A DNA stretch of 47,803 bases from IMG/VR virus record IMGVR_UViG_3300025086_000049, positions 1-47,803 of that record. One strand, written 5' to 3'. The stretch's first letter is position 1; each line of letters begins with the position of its first letter. The notes below the pieces were generated by a model. That model did not search any database, was not told where the DNA came from, and saw nothing but the letters and a program-made list of their open reading frames with translations. Shown here piece by piece: positions 28,400 through 37,540 of this stretch. The DNA comes from a virus. The translations under genes and the position numbers were made by a program.

Positions 28400-28794
28400 T
28401 GAAAAAACTTTTAAGTCTTTTATCAGGTGGTATAATTAAAGACGTAGGTAATGTAATCGACAAGCTTACAACTACAGATGAAGAAAGATTAGCTGCTAAA
28501 CAAAAGATTCAAGAGTTATTAGAAAAAGCAGATCAAGATGCGCAAACTCAAATCACTGAGCGCTGGAAACTTGATATGCAATCAGATTCATTTTTATCAA
28601 AGAACATACGCCCGCTAGTGTTAATATATCTTACTGTTATATTTACGGCATTAGCATTTTTCGATGGTAACATTGGTGGGTTTAAAGTAGCTGAAGAATA
28701 TATCCCAATATTTCAGTCACTATTAATTACAGTATACGGCGCTTATTTTGTAGGTCGTACTTGGGAAAAATCAAAAAAAAGTAAACAAGAATAA
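28399..28794 (+). CDS. Holin, 3-TM GTA-type family
   Basis: 131 aa. N-terminal amphipathic MKKLLSLLSGGIIKD and a charged helix, then WKLDMQSDSFLSKNIRPLVL leading into TM 1 (about 70-92, LIYLTVIFTALAFF) and TM 2 (about 103-123, IFQSLLITVYGAYFVG) before a basic tail. The W-x-x-D-x-x-S-D...IRP-L pattern is typical of the holin family of phages and gene-transfer agents. Makes the membrane lesion that starts lysis. No endolysin is recognised in the window. The stop of the preceding gene overlaps the start by one base. Confidence 0.75.
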   Translation: MKKLLSLLSGGIIKDVGNVIDKLTTTDEERLAAKQKIQELLEKADQDAQTQITERWKLDMQSDSFLSKNIRPLVLIYLTVIFTALAFFDGNIGGFKVAEEYIPIFQSLLITVYGAYFVGRTWEKSKKSKQE

Positions 28795-28805
28795 AATTAA
28801 ATTAA

Positions 28806-29069
28806 ATGTCAAATAAAATTACAGCTGAAGAGCTTAAAACAATTAAAGATCAACAAACAGAATTAGGTCAAGTAATAAATCAAATAGGTCAACTAGAAGC
28901 AAACAAACATGCGCTGCTTCATAAAATTGCTGGTATCAATGAAGGCGTTGAAGAGACTAAAAAGCAATTAGAAGAAAAATATGGATCTATTAATATTGAT
29001 TTAGAGAAAGGTACTTACACAGAAATCGAAGACGAATCAGATTTAAGTGTTGTTAAATCAGAAGACTAA
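28806..29069 (+). CDS. Coiled-coil protein, 87 aa
   Basis: ELKTIKDQQTELGQVINQIG, then QLEANKHALLHKIAGI and EETKKQLEEKYG: a continuous coiled coil, followed by the strand SINIDLEKGTYTEIED. I recall this family downstream of holins in marine phages; it could be a spanin-like, structural or assembly helper, unproved. The stop shares one base with the next start. Confidence 0.65.
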   Translation: MSNKITAEELKTIKDQQTELGQVINQIGQLEANKHALLHKIAGINEGVEETKKQLEEKYGSINIDLEKGTYTEIEDESDLSVVKSED

Positions 29070-29296
29070 TGAGTACTGTTATAAGAAAAATCAGTATTGG
29101 TTCTGATTATAAGAATGATGCTATGCACTATGCGTTAGGTCAACAGGTCTACGGTGGCCATGAGATATCGCATATTCTGTTTGAAGGTGAAGACGCTTCT
29201 TATAACATATTCATAAAGAAAAACAATGAGGTATTGCCATGGAAGAAATTTAATTCTAACATGGCTATATCCGTTGAATATGATTTAGAATATTAA
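29069..29296 (+). CDS. Conserved small phage protein (75 aa)
   Basis: MSTVIRKISIGSDYKNDAMH, then YALGQQVYGGHEISHILFEG and VLPWKKFNSNMAISVEYDL. The pattern IRK-(I/V)-SIG-x-DYK-x-AMHY...W-K-x-FN-x-x-M is one I know from many marine phages just before the GroES-like protein and terminase. Function unknown. Confidence 0.75.
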   Translation: MSTVIRKISIGSDYKNDAMHYALGQQVYGGHEISHILFEGEDASYNIFIKKNNEVLPWKKFNSNMAISVEYDLEY

Positions 29297-29901
29297 TGAA
29301 AAGCGTTTTTGATTTTATAGTTGTACCAGACGGTAAAAGGTACAACAATGAGGTTGACATAAACGGCGATAAACTTATAGTTAATTCTAGTATAGAAAAC
29401 TTTAAGTTAATAAACAGAACAGCTATTGTACTTACAGTGCCAACAGCTTTTGATACGCCAATACAAGAAGGTGATAAAGTTATTATACACCACAATGTAT
29501 TTAGAAGATATTATAACCATCAAGGTAAAGAGGTTGATAGTAGTAAAACTTTTAATGACAATAAATATCTTTGTCAATACGATCAAATATATCTTTACAA
29601 ACGTATGGTAAAATGGTTGCCAGTTCGTAACCATTGTTTTATTATACCTATAAAAAGTAATGATACCTGGTCTAAAGAGCCAGAACAAAAAAACAAAGGT
29701 ATAGTAAAAATAGGTAATAAAACATTAGAGTCACTTGGTATATACGAAGGTGATTTAGTTGGTTTTAAATCTAACAGAGAGTTTGAGTTTGTTATAGATA
29801 AACAAAGACTATATTGTATGCAATCAAATGATATTTTAGTTAAGTATGAGTTCAAAGGAAACGAGGAAGAATATAATCCAAGCTGGGCAGAAAGCAGTTA
29901 A
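29296..29901 (+). CDS. GroES-like double-domain phage protein (201 aa)
   Basis: The sequence contains two GroES-like halves. First: RTAIVLTVPTAFDTPIQEGD, VIIHHNVFRRYY and the end DQIYLYK. Second: GIVKIGNKTLESLGIYEGD, VGFKSNREFEFVIDKQRLY, then QSNDILVKYEF, which copies the GroES core (E-G-D-x-V...E-Y/F...L-x-S-x-DIL). The last residues EEYNPSWAE match a family I recall as conserved in many marine phages. Since groES is also present, this one may serve another partner or act as a structural decoration. Confidence 0.7.
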   Translation: MKSVFDFIVVPDGKRYNNEVDINGDKLIVNSSIENFKLINRTAIVLTVPTAFDTPIQEGDKVIIHHNVFRRYYNHQGKEVDSSKTFNDNKYLCQYDQIYLYKRMVKWLPVRNHCFIIPIKSNDTWSKEPEQKNKGIVKIGNKTLESLGIYEGDLVGFKSNREFEFVIDKQRLYCMQSNDILVKYEFKGNEEEYNPSWAESS

Positions 29902-30121
29902 AGAGTTGATCAAGGTAGCTGAAGAAAAAATCATCACTAACACTGAAGATGATGTTTCTGCAGATAGACTTAAGAATGCAGCTGCAACTAAAAAGCTAGC
30001 TATATTCGATGCTTTTGAAATACTTTCTAGAATAGAAGAAGAAAAAAATATGCTTGAAGATAAGCCTGGAGAAGCTAAAGAAAAAAGTTTTAAAGGTTTT
30101 GCTGAAGGTAGATCAAAGTAA
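29846..30121 (+). CDS. Probable terminase small subunit (91 aa)
   Basis: Short helical protein: RKNIIQAGQKAVKELIKVAE, then SADRLKNAAATKKLAIFDAF and EILSRIEEEKN. Size, helical character and position directly before the large terminase gene (stop/start TAATG) are those of TerS, which binds the packaging site. No HTH is obvious. It begins 56 nt inside the preceding gene, unusually far, but no later ATG is suitable. Confidence 0.55.
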   Translation: MSSKETRKNIIQAGQKAVKELIKVAEEKIITNTEDDVSADRLKNAAATKKLAIFDAFEILSRIEEEKNMLEDKPGEAKEKSFKGFAEGRSK

Positions 30122-32346
30122 TGTACGAGCAGTCTTTAGTAAAAGTAATAAAAGACCATATAAAACCTAGCATTTTAAAGAAAAATAATAGGTATAAAAA
30201 ATGGGAGTATGGTTATGATATTGAAAACGATATTATAATTATAAGTAGAGATGGAACTGTAGGTGACATTATTGAAATACAAGGTCTAAGAATAGCTTTG
30301 CCTTTATTGTCAGATAACATTTATAGTTCTTCTGACAATATAAAAAATCAAGTTTGGGTTAAAAAAGAATGCCCTAAAGCTTTGTCTAAAATAAAAAGTG
30401 TATTTGATTGGGATCGTTACCCATCTAACTTTAAAGAGCAGTGGTATGATTACATTGATACAGAGTTTAAAAGGCGCGATGAAGGTTTTTGGTTTTATAA
30501 CAAAGGTGTTCCTACTTACATTACTGGTACTCATTACATGTACTTGCAGTGGTCTAAAATTGACGTTGGGGCCGCTGACTACAGAGAATCAAATAGATTA
30601 TTCTTCATTTTCTGGGAAGCTTGCAAAGCAGACCAACGTTGTTATGGAATGTGCTACCTCAAAAACAGACGCTCTGGTTTTTCATTTATGGCGTCATCAG
30701 AACTGGTTAATCAAGCAACAATATCTTCCGACTCTAGATATGGTATATTATCCAAGTCTGGAGCTGATGCTAAGAAGATGTTCACCGACAAAGTGGTGCC
30801 AATGTCAATTAACTACCCGTTCTTTTTCAAACCGATACAAGACGGTATGGACAGGCCAAAGACGGAGCTCGCCTACAGGGTACCAGCTTCAAAACTCACC
30901 AGAAGAAAACTTGATCAAGGTGAGTCGCCTGAAGAACGCGAAGGACTTGATACGACGATCGACTGGAAGAACACGGGTGATAACTCGTACGATGGTGAGA
31001 AGCTCAAACTCCTCGCGCACGACGAATCAGGAAAGTGGGAAAGGCCGGATAACATCCTCAACAACTGGAGAGTTACAAAGACGACGCTAAGATTAGGTAG
31101 TAAAGTCGTAGGTAAATGCATGATGGGGTCTACAAGCAATGCTTTAGACAAAGGTGGTGCAAATTTTAAAAAACTATATTATGCTTCAGACGTTACGAAA
31201 AGAAACCGCAATGGACAGACTAGCTCAGGATTATATAGTTTGTTCATACCTATGGAATGGAACTACGAAGGATTCATTGATTCTTATGGACTACCTGTAT
31301 TCGAAACGCCAAAAGACTCAGTTAAAGACGCGCAGGGTGATTTAATAACAACAGGTGTTATAGAACATTGGGAAAATGAAGTTGATGGTCTTAAAGATGA
31401 TCAGGATAGTTTAAACGAATATTATAGACAGTTTCCTCGTACAGAGAAGCATGCTTTTAGAGATGAAGCAAAGTTATCTTTATTTAATCTAACTAAAATT
31501 TACGAGCAAATAGATTACAATGAAGATATTAAAAATAAAGTTTTAGTTACTCAAGGTAATTTTCAGTGGGCTGGTGGTGTAAAAGATACTACAGTTAATT
31601 TTTACCCTGAAAAAAACGGTAGGTTTTTAGTTTCTTGGATTCCACCTGCAAATCTGCAAAATCGTGTAATAATAAAAAATGGAGTTAAATATCCTGGTAA
31701 TGAACATATTGGTGCTTTTGGTTGTGACTCTTATGATATATCAGGAACTGTAGACAAACAAGGGTCTAAAGGATCTTTACACGGTCTAACTAAGTTCAGC
31801 ATGGAAGACGCTCCGTTTAATATGTTTTTTTTAGAGTACATATCAAGACCACCAACAGCAGAAATATTCTTTGAAGATGTACTTATGGCATTACATTTTT
31901 ATGGTATGCCTATATTAGCAGAGAATAACAAACCAAGATTACTGTATTACTTAAAGCGTAGAGGTTATAGAAGATTCTCTATAAATAGACCTGATAAGCT
32001 TTACAACAAGCTTTCAGTTGCAGAAAGAGAAATAGGTGGAATACCTAACTCATCAGAAGATATTAAGCAAGCGCATGCCGCTGCTATTGAATCTTACATA
32101 GAAGATTACGTAGGATTAAAAGAAAATGAATATGGAAATATGTATTTTCAAAGAACGCTAGAAGATTGGGCTAAGTTTAATATAAACAATAGAACTAAGT
32201 TTGATGCAACAATAAGTTCTGGTTTAGCTATAATGGCTTGTAATAAAAACAAATATACTCCAGTTCAGTTAGTACAAAAAGATCCAGTTAGTCTAAGCTT
32301 CGGCAAATATGACAATACAGGTTATACATCAAAAATAATAAAATAG
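30121..32346 (+). CDS. Terminase large subunit
   Basis: 741 aa. Residues around 178-192 (YLKNRRSGFSFMASSEL) carry a Walker-A-like element in the degenerate form of large crAss-type terminases. KLLAHDESGKW near 300 is Walker B-like with D-E. The nuclease half contains HIGAFGCDSYDISGT with the first catalytic Asp and later acidic residues (IEDYVG). YITGTHYMYLQW is another family marker. It packages DNA into the prohead with the TerS and portal. A GC-rich stretch at 30841-31090, with codon choices unlike the rest, covers the Walker B region. Runs into portal with no gap. Confidence 0.88.
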   Translation: MYEQSLVKVIKDHIKPSILKKNNRYKKWEYGYDIENDIIIISRDGTVGDIIEIQGLRIALPLLSDNIYSSSDNIKNQVWVKKECPKALSKIKSVFDWDRYPSNFKEQWYDYIDTEFKRRDEGFWFYNKGVPTYITGTHYMYLQWSKIDVGAADYRESNRLFFIFWEACKADQRCYGMCYLKNRRSGFSFMASSELVNQATISSDSRYGILSKSGADAKKMFTDKVVPMSINYPFFFKPIQDGMDRPKTELAYRVPASKLTRRKLDQGESPEEREGLDTTIDWKNTGDNSYDGEKLKLLAHDESGKWERPDNILNNWRVTKTTLRLGSKVVGKCMMGSTSNALDKGGANFKKLYYASDVTKRNRNGQTSSGLYSLFIPMEWNYEGFIDSYGLPVFETPKDSVKDAQGDLITTGVIEHWENEVDGLKDDQDSLNEYYRQFPRTEKHAFRDEAKLSLFNLTKIYEQIDYNEDIKNKVLVTQGNFQWAGGVKDTTVNFYPEKNGRFLVSWIPPANLQNRVIIKNGVKYPGNEHIGAFGCDSYDISGTVDKQGSKGSLHGLTKFSMEDAPFNMFFLEYISRPPTAEIFFEDVLMALHFYGMPILAENNKPRLLYYLKRRGYRRFSINRPDKLYNKLSVAEREIGGIPNSSEDIKQAHAAAIESYIEDYVGLKENEYGNMYFQRTLEDWAKFNINNRTKFDATISSGLAIMACNKNKYTPVQLVQKDPVSLSFGKYDNTGYTSKIIK

Positions 32347-34767
32347 ATGATTTACACTAATGTTAATAGTTCATTTCCAAGTCAGGTGGTACCAGATATG
32401 GAAAAGAATACTTTAGACTACGGTTATCAAGTAGGTAGAGCTATTGAAAACGAATGGTTTAGAGGTGATCGTGGCCTAGGTGCTGGTGGTCGCTTTGGAA
32501 ACAATTGGCAAGATTTTCATAGATTAAGATTGTACGCTAGAGGAGAACAGTCTGTAGCTAAATATAAAGATGAGTTATCTATAAATGGTGATTTATCTTA
32601 TTTAAATTTAGACTGGAAACCAGTTGCTGTATTATCTAAATTTATAGATATTGTAGTAAATGGTATGACCGACAAAGGATATGAAATAAAATCTTTCGCA
32701 ACAGATCCATACTCTACTAGAGAAAGAACTGCACATGCTACAGGTTTAGCGGAAGATGCTTTTGCTGGAAATTTAATAAAAGAAGCAAAAGCTAGTTTTA
32801 ATATAGACCTACAAAGATCTAATGTGCCAGAAGATCAATTACCTAAAAGTAAAGAAGAACTAGAGCTTCATATGCAATTAAGCTATAAACAAGCTGTAGA
32901 AATAGCAGAGGAAGAGTTAATAAATAATGTATTTAATTATAATAAATACGAAGAAATAAAAAAGAGATTAGCTTACGATTTAGTTGTTTTAGGCATAAGC
33001 TGTGTTAAAACAGATTTTAATTTAGCGAATGGTGTTGTAGTTAACTATGTAGATCCTGCTAATTTAGTTTATTCATATACAGAAGATCCTAATTTTGAAG
33101 ATATATATTATGTTGGAGAAGTTAAAAGTGTAAGTTTAGAAGAACTTAAAAAGCAATTTCCATATTTAACTAATACTGAACTAGAAGAAATACAAAAATA
33201 TCCAGGTGATTCTAATTATACTAGAAACTACTATGGTCAAGATGATAAGTATAATAATATACAAGTTTTATATTTTGAATATAAAACATATAATAATCAA
33301 GTATTTAAAATTAAACAAACAGATCAAGGTTTAGAAAAAGCATTAGAAAAACCAGGTGATTTTAATCCTCCTGAAAACGATAATTTTGAAAGAGTACATA
33401 GAGCTATAGAAGTATTATACAGCGGAGCTAAAATTCTTGGTCATGAAAAAATGCTTAAGTGGGAGTTAGCTGAAAATATGACAAGGCCTTATAGTGATCA
33501 AACTAAAGTTCAAATGAACTATTCTATATCTGCGCCACGTATGTATAAAGGCAGAATAGAAAGTGTTGTAAGTAAGTGTATTGGTTTTGCTGACATGATA
33601 CAACTTACTCATTTAAAGATACAACAAGTTCTAGCGCGAATGGTGCCAGATGGAGTATTTGTAGACGTTGATGGATTATCAGAAGTTGATTTAGGAAATG
33701 GTACAAATTATAATCCGCAAGAAGCTTTAAACATGTACTTTCAAACTGGTAGTATAGTTGGTAGATCAAAGACTGTAGATGGTGATTTAAATCCTGGTAA
33801 AGTACCTATTCAAGAGTTACAAACTTCAAATGGTCAAGCTAAAATAGGTGCACTAGTACAAACGTATCAATATTATTTACAAATGATACGTGACGTGACA
33901 GGGTTAAACGAAGCTAGAGATGGTAGTCAACCAACTAAAGATGCTTTGGTAGGTTTACAGAAGCTAGCAGCAGCTGCGTCTAATACAGCTACTAAACATA
34001 TTTTACAGTCGCTAATGTATTTAACAGTAAGAACAGCTGAGAATATAAGTTTAAGAGCTGCAGATATGTTAAATTTTCCGTTAACTAAAAATGCTTTAAT
34101 GAATAGCATAAGTTCTTTTAACACAAGTACTTTAGAACAAATGTATAATTTAAATATGCATGAGTTTGGTATATTTTTAGAATTAGAACCTGAGGAAGAA
34201 GACAAACAAATTCTTCAAAAAAATATACAAATAGCATTGCAAACAGGCGGAGTTGATTTAGAAGATATTATAGACATAGAACAAATATCTAATATTAAAC
34301 TAGCAAATCAAATGCTTAAAATAAAACGTAAGCAAAAACAAGAAAGAGATCAATCTGCTGCTCAAGCTAATATACAAGCTCAAGCTCAAGCTAACGCTCA
34401 ATCAAATGAGCAAGCAGCTTTAGCAGAAATGCAAAAACAACAAGCTTTAACAGAAAGTAAATTGCAACTAGAACAAGGTAAGTCTCAATTTGAAATACAA
34501 CGTATGCAAACAGAAGCTGAAATTAAAAAACAATTAATGGCAGAAGAGTTTAATTACAATATTCAATTAGCTGAAGCTAAAGCTAGAGTTGAAAAACAAA
34601 AAGAAAAAGAAATAGAAAATCGTAAAGATGAGCGTGCTAGAATAATTGGCACGCAACAATCAGAGATGATATCACAAAGACAAAATGACGAATTACCAAA
34701 AAACTTTGAGTCAGCTGGTAATGATTCACTTGGAGGATTTGGCTTAGAACAGTTTGAACCTCGGTAA
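32347..34767 (+). CDS. Portal protein
   Basis: 806 aa, adjacent to terminase and the scaffold/capsid genes. The core contains FIDIVVNGMTDKGYEIKSFA, YDLVVLGISCVKTDFNL, YVDPANLVYSY and MIRDVTGLNEARDGSQPTKD, then the membrane-like clip helix region. From about 650 to 770 there is a long Gln/Glu/Lys-rich coiled coil (QSAAQANIQAQAQANAQSNE), the helical barrel extension typical of large podovirus-like and crAss-type portals. It forms the dodecameric DNA gate. Confidence 0.88.
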   Translation: MIYTNVNSSFPSQVVPDMEKNTLDYGYQVGRAIENEWFRGDRGLGAGGRFGNNWQDFHRLRLYARGEQSVAKYKDELSINGDLSYLNLDWKPVAVLSKFIDIVVNGMTDKGYEIKSFATDPYSTRERTAHATGLAEDAFAGNLIKEAKASFNIDLQRSNVPEDQLPKSKEELELHMQLSYKQAVEIAEEELINNVFNYNKYEEIKKRLAYDLVVLGISCVKTDFNLANGVVVNYVDPANLVYSYTEDPNFEDIYYVGEVKSVSLEELKKQFPYLTNTELEEIQKYPGDSNYTRNYYGQDDKYNNIQVLYFEYKTYNNQVFKIKQTDQGLEKALEKPGDFNPPENDNFERVHRAIEVLYSGAKILGHEKMLKWELAENMTRPYSDQTKVQMNYSISAPRMYKGRIESVVSKCIGFADMIQLTHLKIQQVLARMVPDGVFVDVDGLSEVDLGNGTNYNPQEALNMYFQTGSIVGRSKTVDGDLNPGKVPIQELQTSNGQAKIGALVQTYQYYLQMIRDVTGLNEARDGSQPTKDALVGLQKLAAAASNTATKHILQSLMYLTVRTAENISLRAADMLNFPLTKNALMNSISSFNTSTLEQMYNLNMHEFGIFLELEPEEEDKQILQKNIQIALQTGGVDLEDIIDIEQISNIKLANQMLKIKRKQKQERDQSAAQANIQAQAQANAQSNEQAALAEMQKQQALTESKLQLEQGKSQFEIQRMQTEAEIKKQLMAEEFNYNIQLAEAKARVEKQKEKEIENRKDERARIIGTQQSEMISQRQNDELPKNFESAGNDSLGGFGLEQFEPR

Positions 34768-34800
34768 AAAAAACTTTTAATTATTTAATTATATTATATT

Positions 34801-35994
34801 ATGTCAGAAGTAGTAAAACAAGAAGGTGAGTTTAAAGCTAAAAAACCTTCTAAACCTAAAAATTTAGGCAAAACAAACGAGGTAACTAAAATTGAAATAC
34901 CTAGTACAGCTGTAGAAGTTCAAGGTGAAGTAGTGCCTGAAGTAACTAAAGTTGAAATAAAACAAGAAGATGCCGTTCAAAAACAAGAGACAGATGGTAG
35001 CGATGTTGCTATCAAAGGATCCGAAGACAGTAGCGACAGCCAAGAAGTGGTTGAAGAAGTACGGGAAACCGAAGAGAAAATAGAAACACCTTTAACTTTA
35101 GTTGAAGAAACTGAAGTTAATGATCCAGTTGAAGTTTCTAAAGAACCTGTACAGGAAGCAGAACTAACAAAACAGTTACCTGAAAATATTGAAAAGCTAG
35201 TTTCATTTATGGAAGAAACTGGTGGCACAGTCGATGATTACGTTCGACTCAATGCAGATTACACTAATGTAGATAGTAATACGTTAGTAAGAGAATATTA
35301 TAAACAAACCCGGCCGCATCTTGATCATGATGATGTAAGTCTTTTATTAGAAGACTTTGGTTATGATGAGGAGTTAGACGACGAAAAAGAAATACGCAAA
35401 AAGAAAATTGCGTTTAAAGAAGAAGTTGGAAAAGCTAAAAACTTTTTGGAAGACTTAAAAGGTAAGTATTACGACGAGATCAAGTTGAGACCGGGCGTAA
35501 CCCAAGAGCAACAAAAAGCTGTAGACTTTTTCAATCGATACAATGAAGAACAAAATACTGCAAAGCAAATGCATAGCGATTTTGTTAGCCGTACTAATAA
35601 TTTTTTGACTGATGATTTCAAAGGTTTTGATTTCACCGTTGGGGATAAGAAGTTTAGGTATGGTGTTAAAAATCCAAAGCAGATAGCTGACGCTCAGTCT
35701 GATATTACTAATTTTATTGGGAAGTTCCTAGATAAAGAAAACAAAATAACAGATTTGTCAGGTTATCATAAGGCTTTGTATGCGGCTAGAAATGCTGATA
35801 CTTTAGCTCAACATTTTTATGAGCAAGGAAAAGCTGATGCTGTTAAAAATGTTATGGCTAAGTCAAAAAACATTTCGACTGAACCAAGACAAACAGCTCA
35901 AGGTGAAGTATTTGTAAATGGATTAAAAGTTAAGGCTGTTAGTGGTGTTGATTCTTCAAAACTTAAAATTAAAAAAGTAACATTAAAAAACTAA
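34801..35994 (+). CDS. Probable scaffolding/head-assembly protein (397 aa)
   Basis: The N-terminal 130 residues are disordered and acidic (Glu/Val/Lys/Ser-rich, for example DGSDVAIKGSEDSSDSQEVV). The middle is helical and very charged (EELDDEKEIRKKKIAFKEEV). The C-terminal part has QFAQH-like helical HKALYAARNADTLAQHFYEQ and ends KLKIKKVTLKN, basic, as needed to bind the capsid protein. Its position between portal and capsid and its composition are those of scaffold proteins. No protease motif seen. Confidence 0.7.
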   Translation: MSEVVKQEGEFKAKKPSKPKNLGKTNEVTKIEIPSTAVEVQGEVVPEVTKVEIKQEDAVQKQETDGSDVAIKGSEDSSDSQEVVEEVRETEEKIETPLTLVEETEVNDPVEVSKEPVQEAELTKQLPENIEKLVSFMEETGGTVDDYVRLNADYTNVDSNTLVREYYKQTRPHLDHDDVSLLLEDFGYDEELDDEKEIRKKKIAFKEEVGKAKNFLEDLKGKYYDEIKLRPGVTQEQQKAVDFFNRYNEEQNTAKQMHSDFVSRTNNFLTDDFKGFDFTVGDKKFRYGVKNPKQIADAQSDITNFIGKFLDKENKITDLSGYHKALYAARNADTLAQHFYEQGKADAVKNVMAKSKNISTEPRQTAQGEVFVNGLKVKAVSGVDSSKLKIKKVTLKN

Positions 35995-36005
35995 ATTAAT
36001 TAATT

Positions 36006-37472
36006 ATGGCTATAAGTCCTTTATTTGGGAGTATTGTCCCATCTCAACAACAACAATTGCTAGATACAAATTTCCTTTCTTTTAATGGAGGAAGTGGTAC
36101 TGGCGATTCTGATACATTTGCACAGCAGTATCTACCTGAGATTTATGAGCAAGAAGTAGAGCGATACGGAAATCGTACGCTTTCTGGATTCTTGCGTATG
36201 GTAGGCGCTGAAATGCCAATGACTTCTGATCAAGTCATTTGGTCTGAGCAAAACCGTTTGCACATTGCTTACGAAGGTTGTACTAACGACCAAACTAACA
36301 CAATTTCTATTCCTATTGCAGCTGACGTTAAAAACGTCGTTTCACCAAACTCAACTATTGTTGCGTTAGACGGCGCTGGTAACGAACTAACAGGTGTTGT
36401 AACTGCTTCAAACTTAACAACTGGTGATTTAACAGTTGCTCCGTATGATGCTACAACTACTGCAGCTCTTGCAACTACAGGTATTAAGATTTTCGTTTAT
36501 GGATCTGAATACTCAAAAGGTTCATCTACACCTAATAACACTGTTTCAGCTGGTGCTGCCGATGGTTATATTAGTGTAGATCCTGCGTTTACTCAGTTTT
36601 CTAACTCACCAATTATTATTAGAAACAAATATGTAGTTTCTGGTTCTGACACTGCTCAGATCGGTTGGGTTGAAGTTGCTACAGAAGACGGAACATCTGG
36701 ATATCTATGGTATCTAAAAGCTGAGTCTGAAACTCGCCTACGTTTCGAAGATTACTTAGAAATGGCTATGGTTGAAGGCGAAAAAGCTGATACTACTTTA
36801 GGTGCTGGTTCTGCTTTTAACGCTGGATTCAAAGGTACAGAAGGTTTATTTGCTGCTATTCAGTCTCGTGGTAATGTAGAGTCTGGCTTTAATGCCGCTG
36901 CTGCACAGCTAACTGAGTTTGATAATATTCTAAGAAACTTAGACACACAGGGAGCTATTGAAGAAAACATGCTTTTCTTGAATCGTGAAACTTCGCTAGG
37001 TTTTGATGACATGCTAGCTGCAGTAAACGCTGCTTACTCTGGTGGTACTTCTTTTGGTATCTTCGAAAATTCAGAAGATATGGCATTGAATTTAGGATTC
37101 AGCGGTTTCCGCAGAGGTTCTTATGACTTCTACAAAACTGACTGGAAATATCTAAACGATGCTTCTACAAGAGGTGCTATCGAAGATGGATTAATTCCTC
37201 CAGGATTTGGCGTTAGCGCTATTGACGGAGTATTGATTCCTGCAGGTACATCAACTGTATACGATCAAATTCTTGGTACTAACATCCGTCGTCCATTCTT
37301 GCACGTACGATACAGAGCGTCACAAACTGACGATCGTCGTATGAAGTCTTGGTTGACTGGATCTGTTGGTGGTGCTTTCACGAGTGATCTTGATGCGATG
37401 GAAGTAAACTTCCTATCTGAAAGATGTCTTTGTGTACAAGGTGCTAACAACTTTGTATTATTTACTAAGTAA
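36006..37472 (+). CDS. Major capsid protein
   Basis: 488 aa, in the expected portal-scaffold-capsid order. N-terminal FAQQYLPEIYEQEVERYGNR and TLSGFLRMVGAEMPMTSDQV, a central insert rich in Ala/Thr/Gly (about 110-190), then the C-terminal block LNLGFSGFRRGSYDFYKTDW and RRPFLHVRYRASQTDDRRMK. These belong to the HK97-fold capsid proteins of a group of large marine and crAss-related phages, from memory. Codon use is rich in preferred codons and a strong UUCG hairpin follows, as expected for the most abundant virion protein. Confidence 0.88.
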   Translation: MAISPLFGSIVPSQQQQLLDTNFLSFNGGSGTGDSDTFAQQYLPEIYEQEVERYGNRTLSGFLRMVGAEMPMTSDQVIWSEQNRLHIAYEGCTNDQTNTISIPIAADVKNVVSPNSTIVALDGAGNELTGVVTASNLTTGDLTVAPYDATTTAALATTGIKIFVYGSEYSKGSSTPNNTVSAGAADGYISVDPAFTQFSNSPIIIRNKYVVSGSDTAQIGWVEVATEDGTSGYLWYLKAESETRLRFEDYLEMAMVEGEKADTTLGAGSAFNAGFKGTEGLFAAIQSRGNVESGFNAAAAQLTEFDNILRNLDTQGAIEENMLFLNRETSLGFDDMLAAVNAAYSGGTSFGIFENSEDMALNLGFSGFRRGSYDFYKTDWKYLNDASTRGAIEDGLIPPGFGVSAIDGVLIPAGTSTVYDQILGTNIRRPFLHVRYRASQTDDRRMKSWLTGSVGGAFTSDLDAMEVNFLSERCLCVQGANNFVLFTK

Positions 37473-37489
37473 GATTATTTTAAGGGGAC

Positions 37490-37505
37490 GGGCGCTTCGG
37501 CGCCC
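37490..37505 (+). terminator. GGGCGC-TTCG-GCGCCC hairpin after major capsid gene
   Basis: Six G-C-type pairs closed by a very stable TTCG tetraloop, with an outer AAGG/CCTT pairing (37482-37512). It is followed by a short weak T run (TTTATTTAA). It is probably a partial terminator or 3' stabiliser that raises capsid mRNA over the downstream genes. Confidence 0.75.
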
Positions 37506-37540
37506 ATAACCTTTATTTAACAATTATATTATATTATATC

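Noticed and set aside
30398-31090. 230-codon plus-strand frame
   Set aside because: It is an alternative frame of terminase made longer by the GC-rich patch. The terminase frame has clear motifs.
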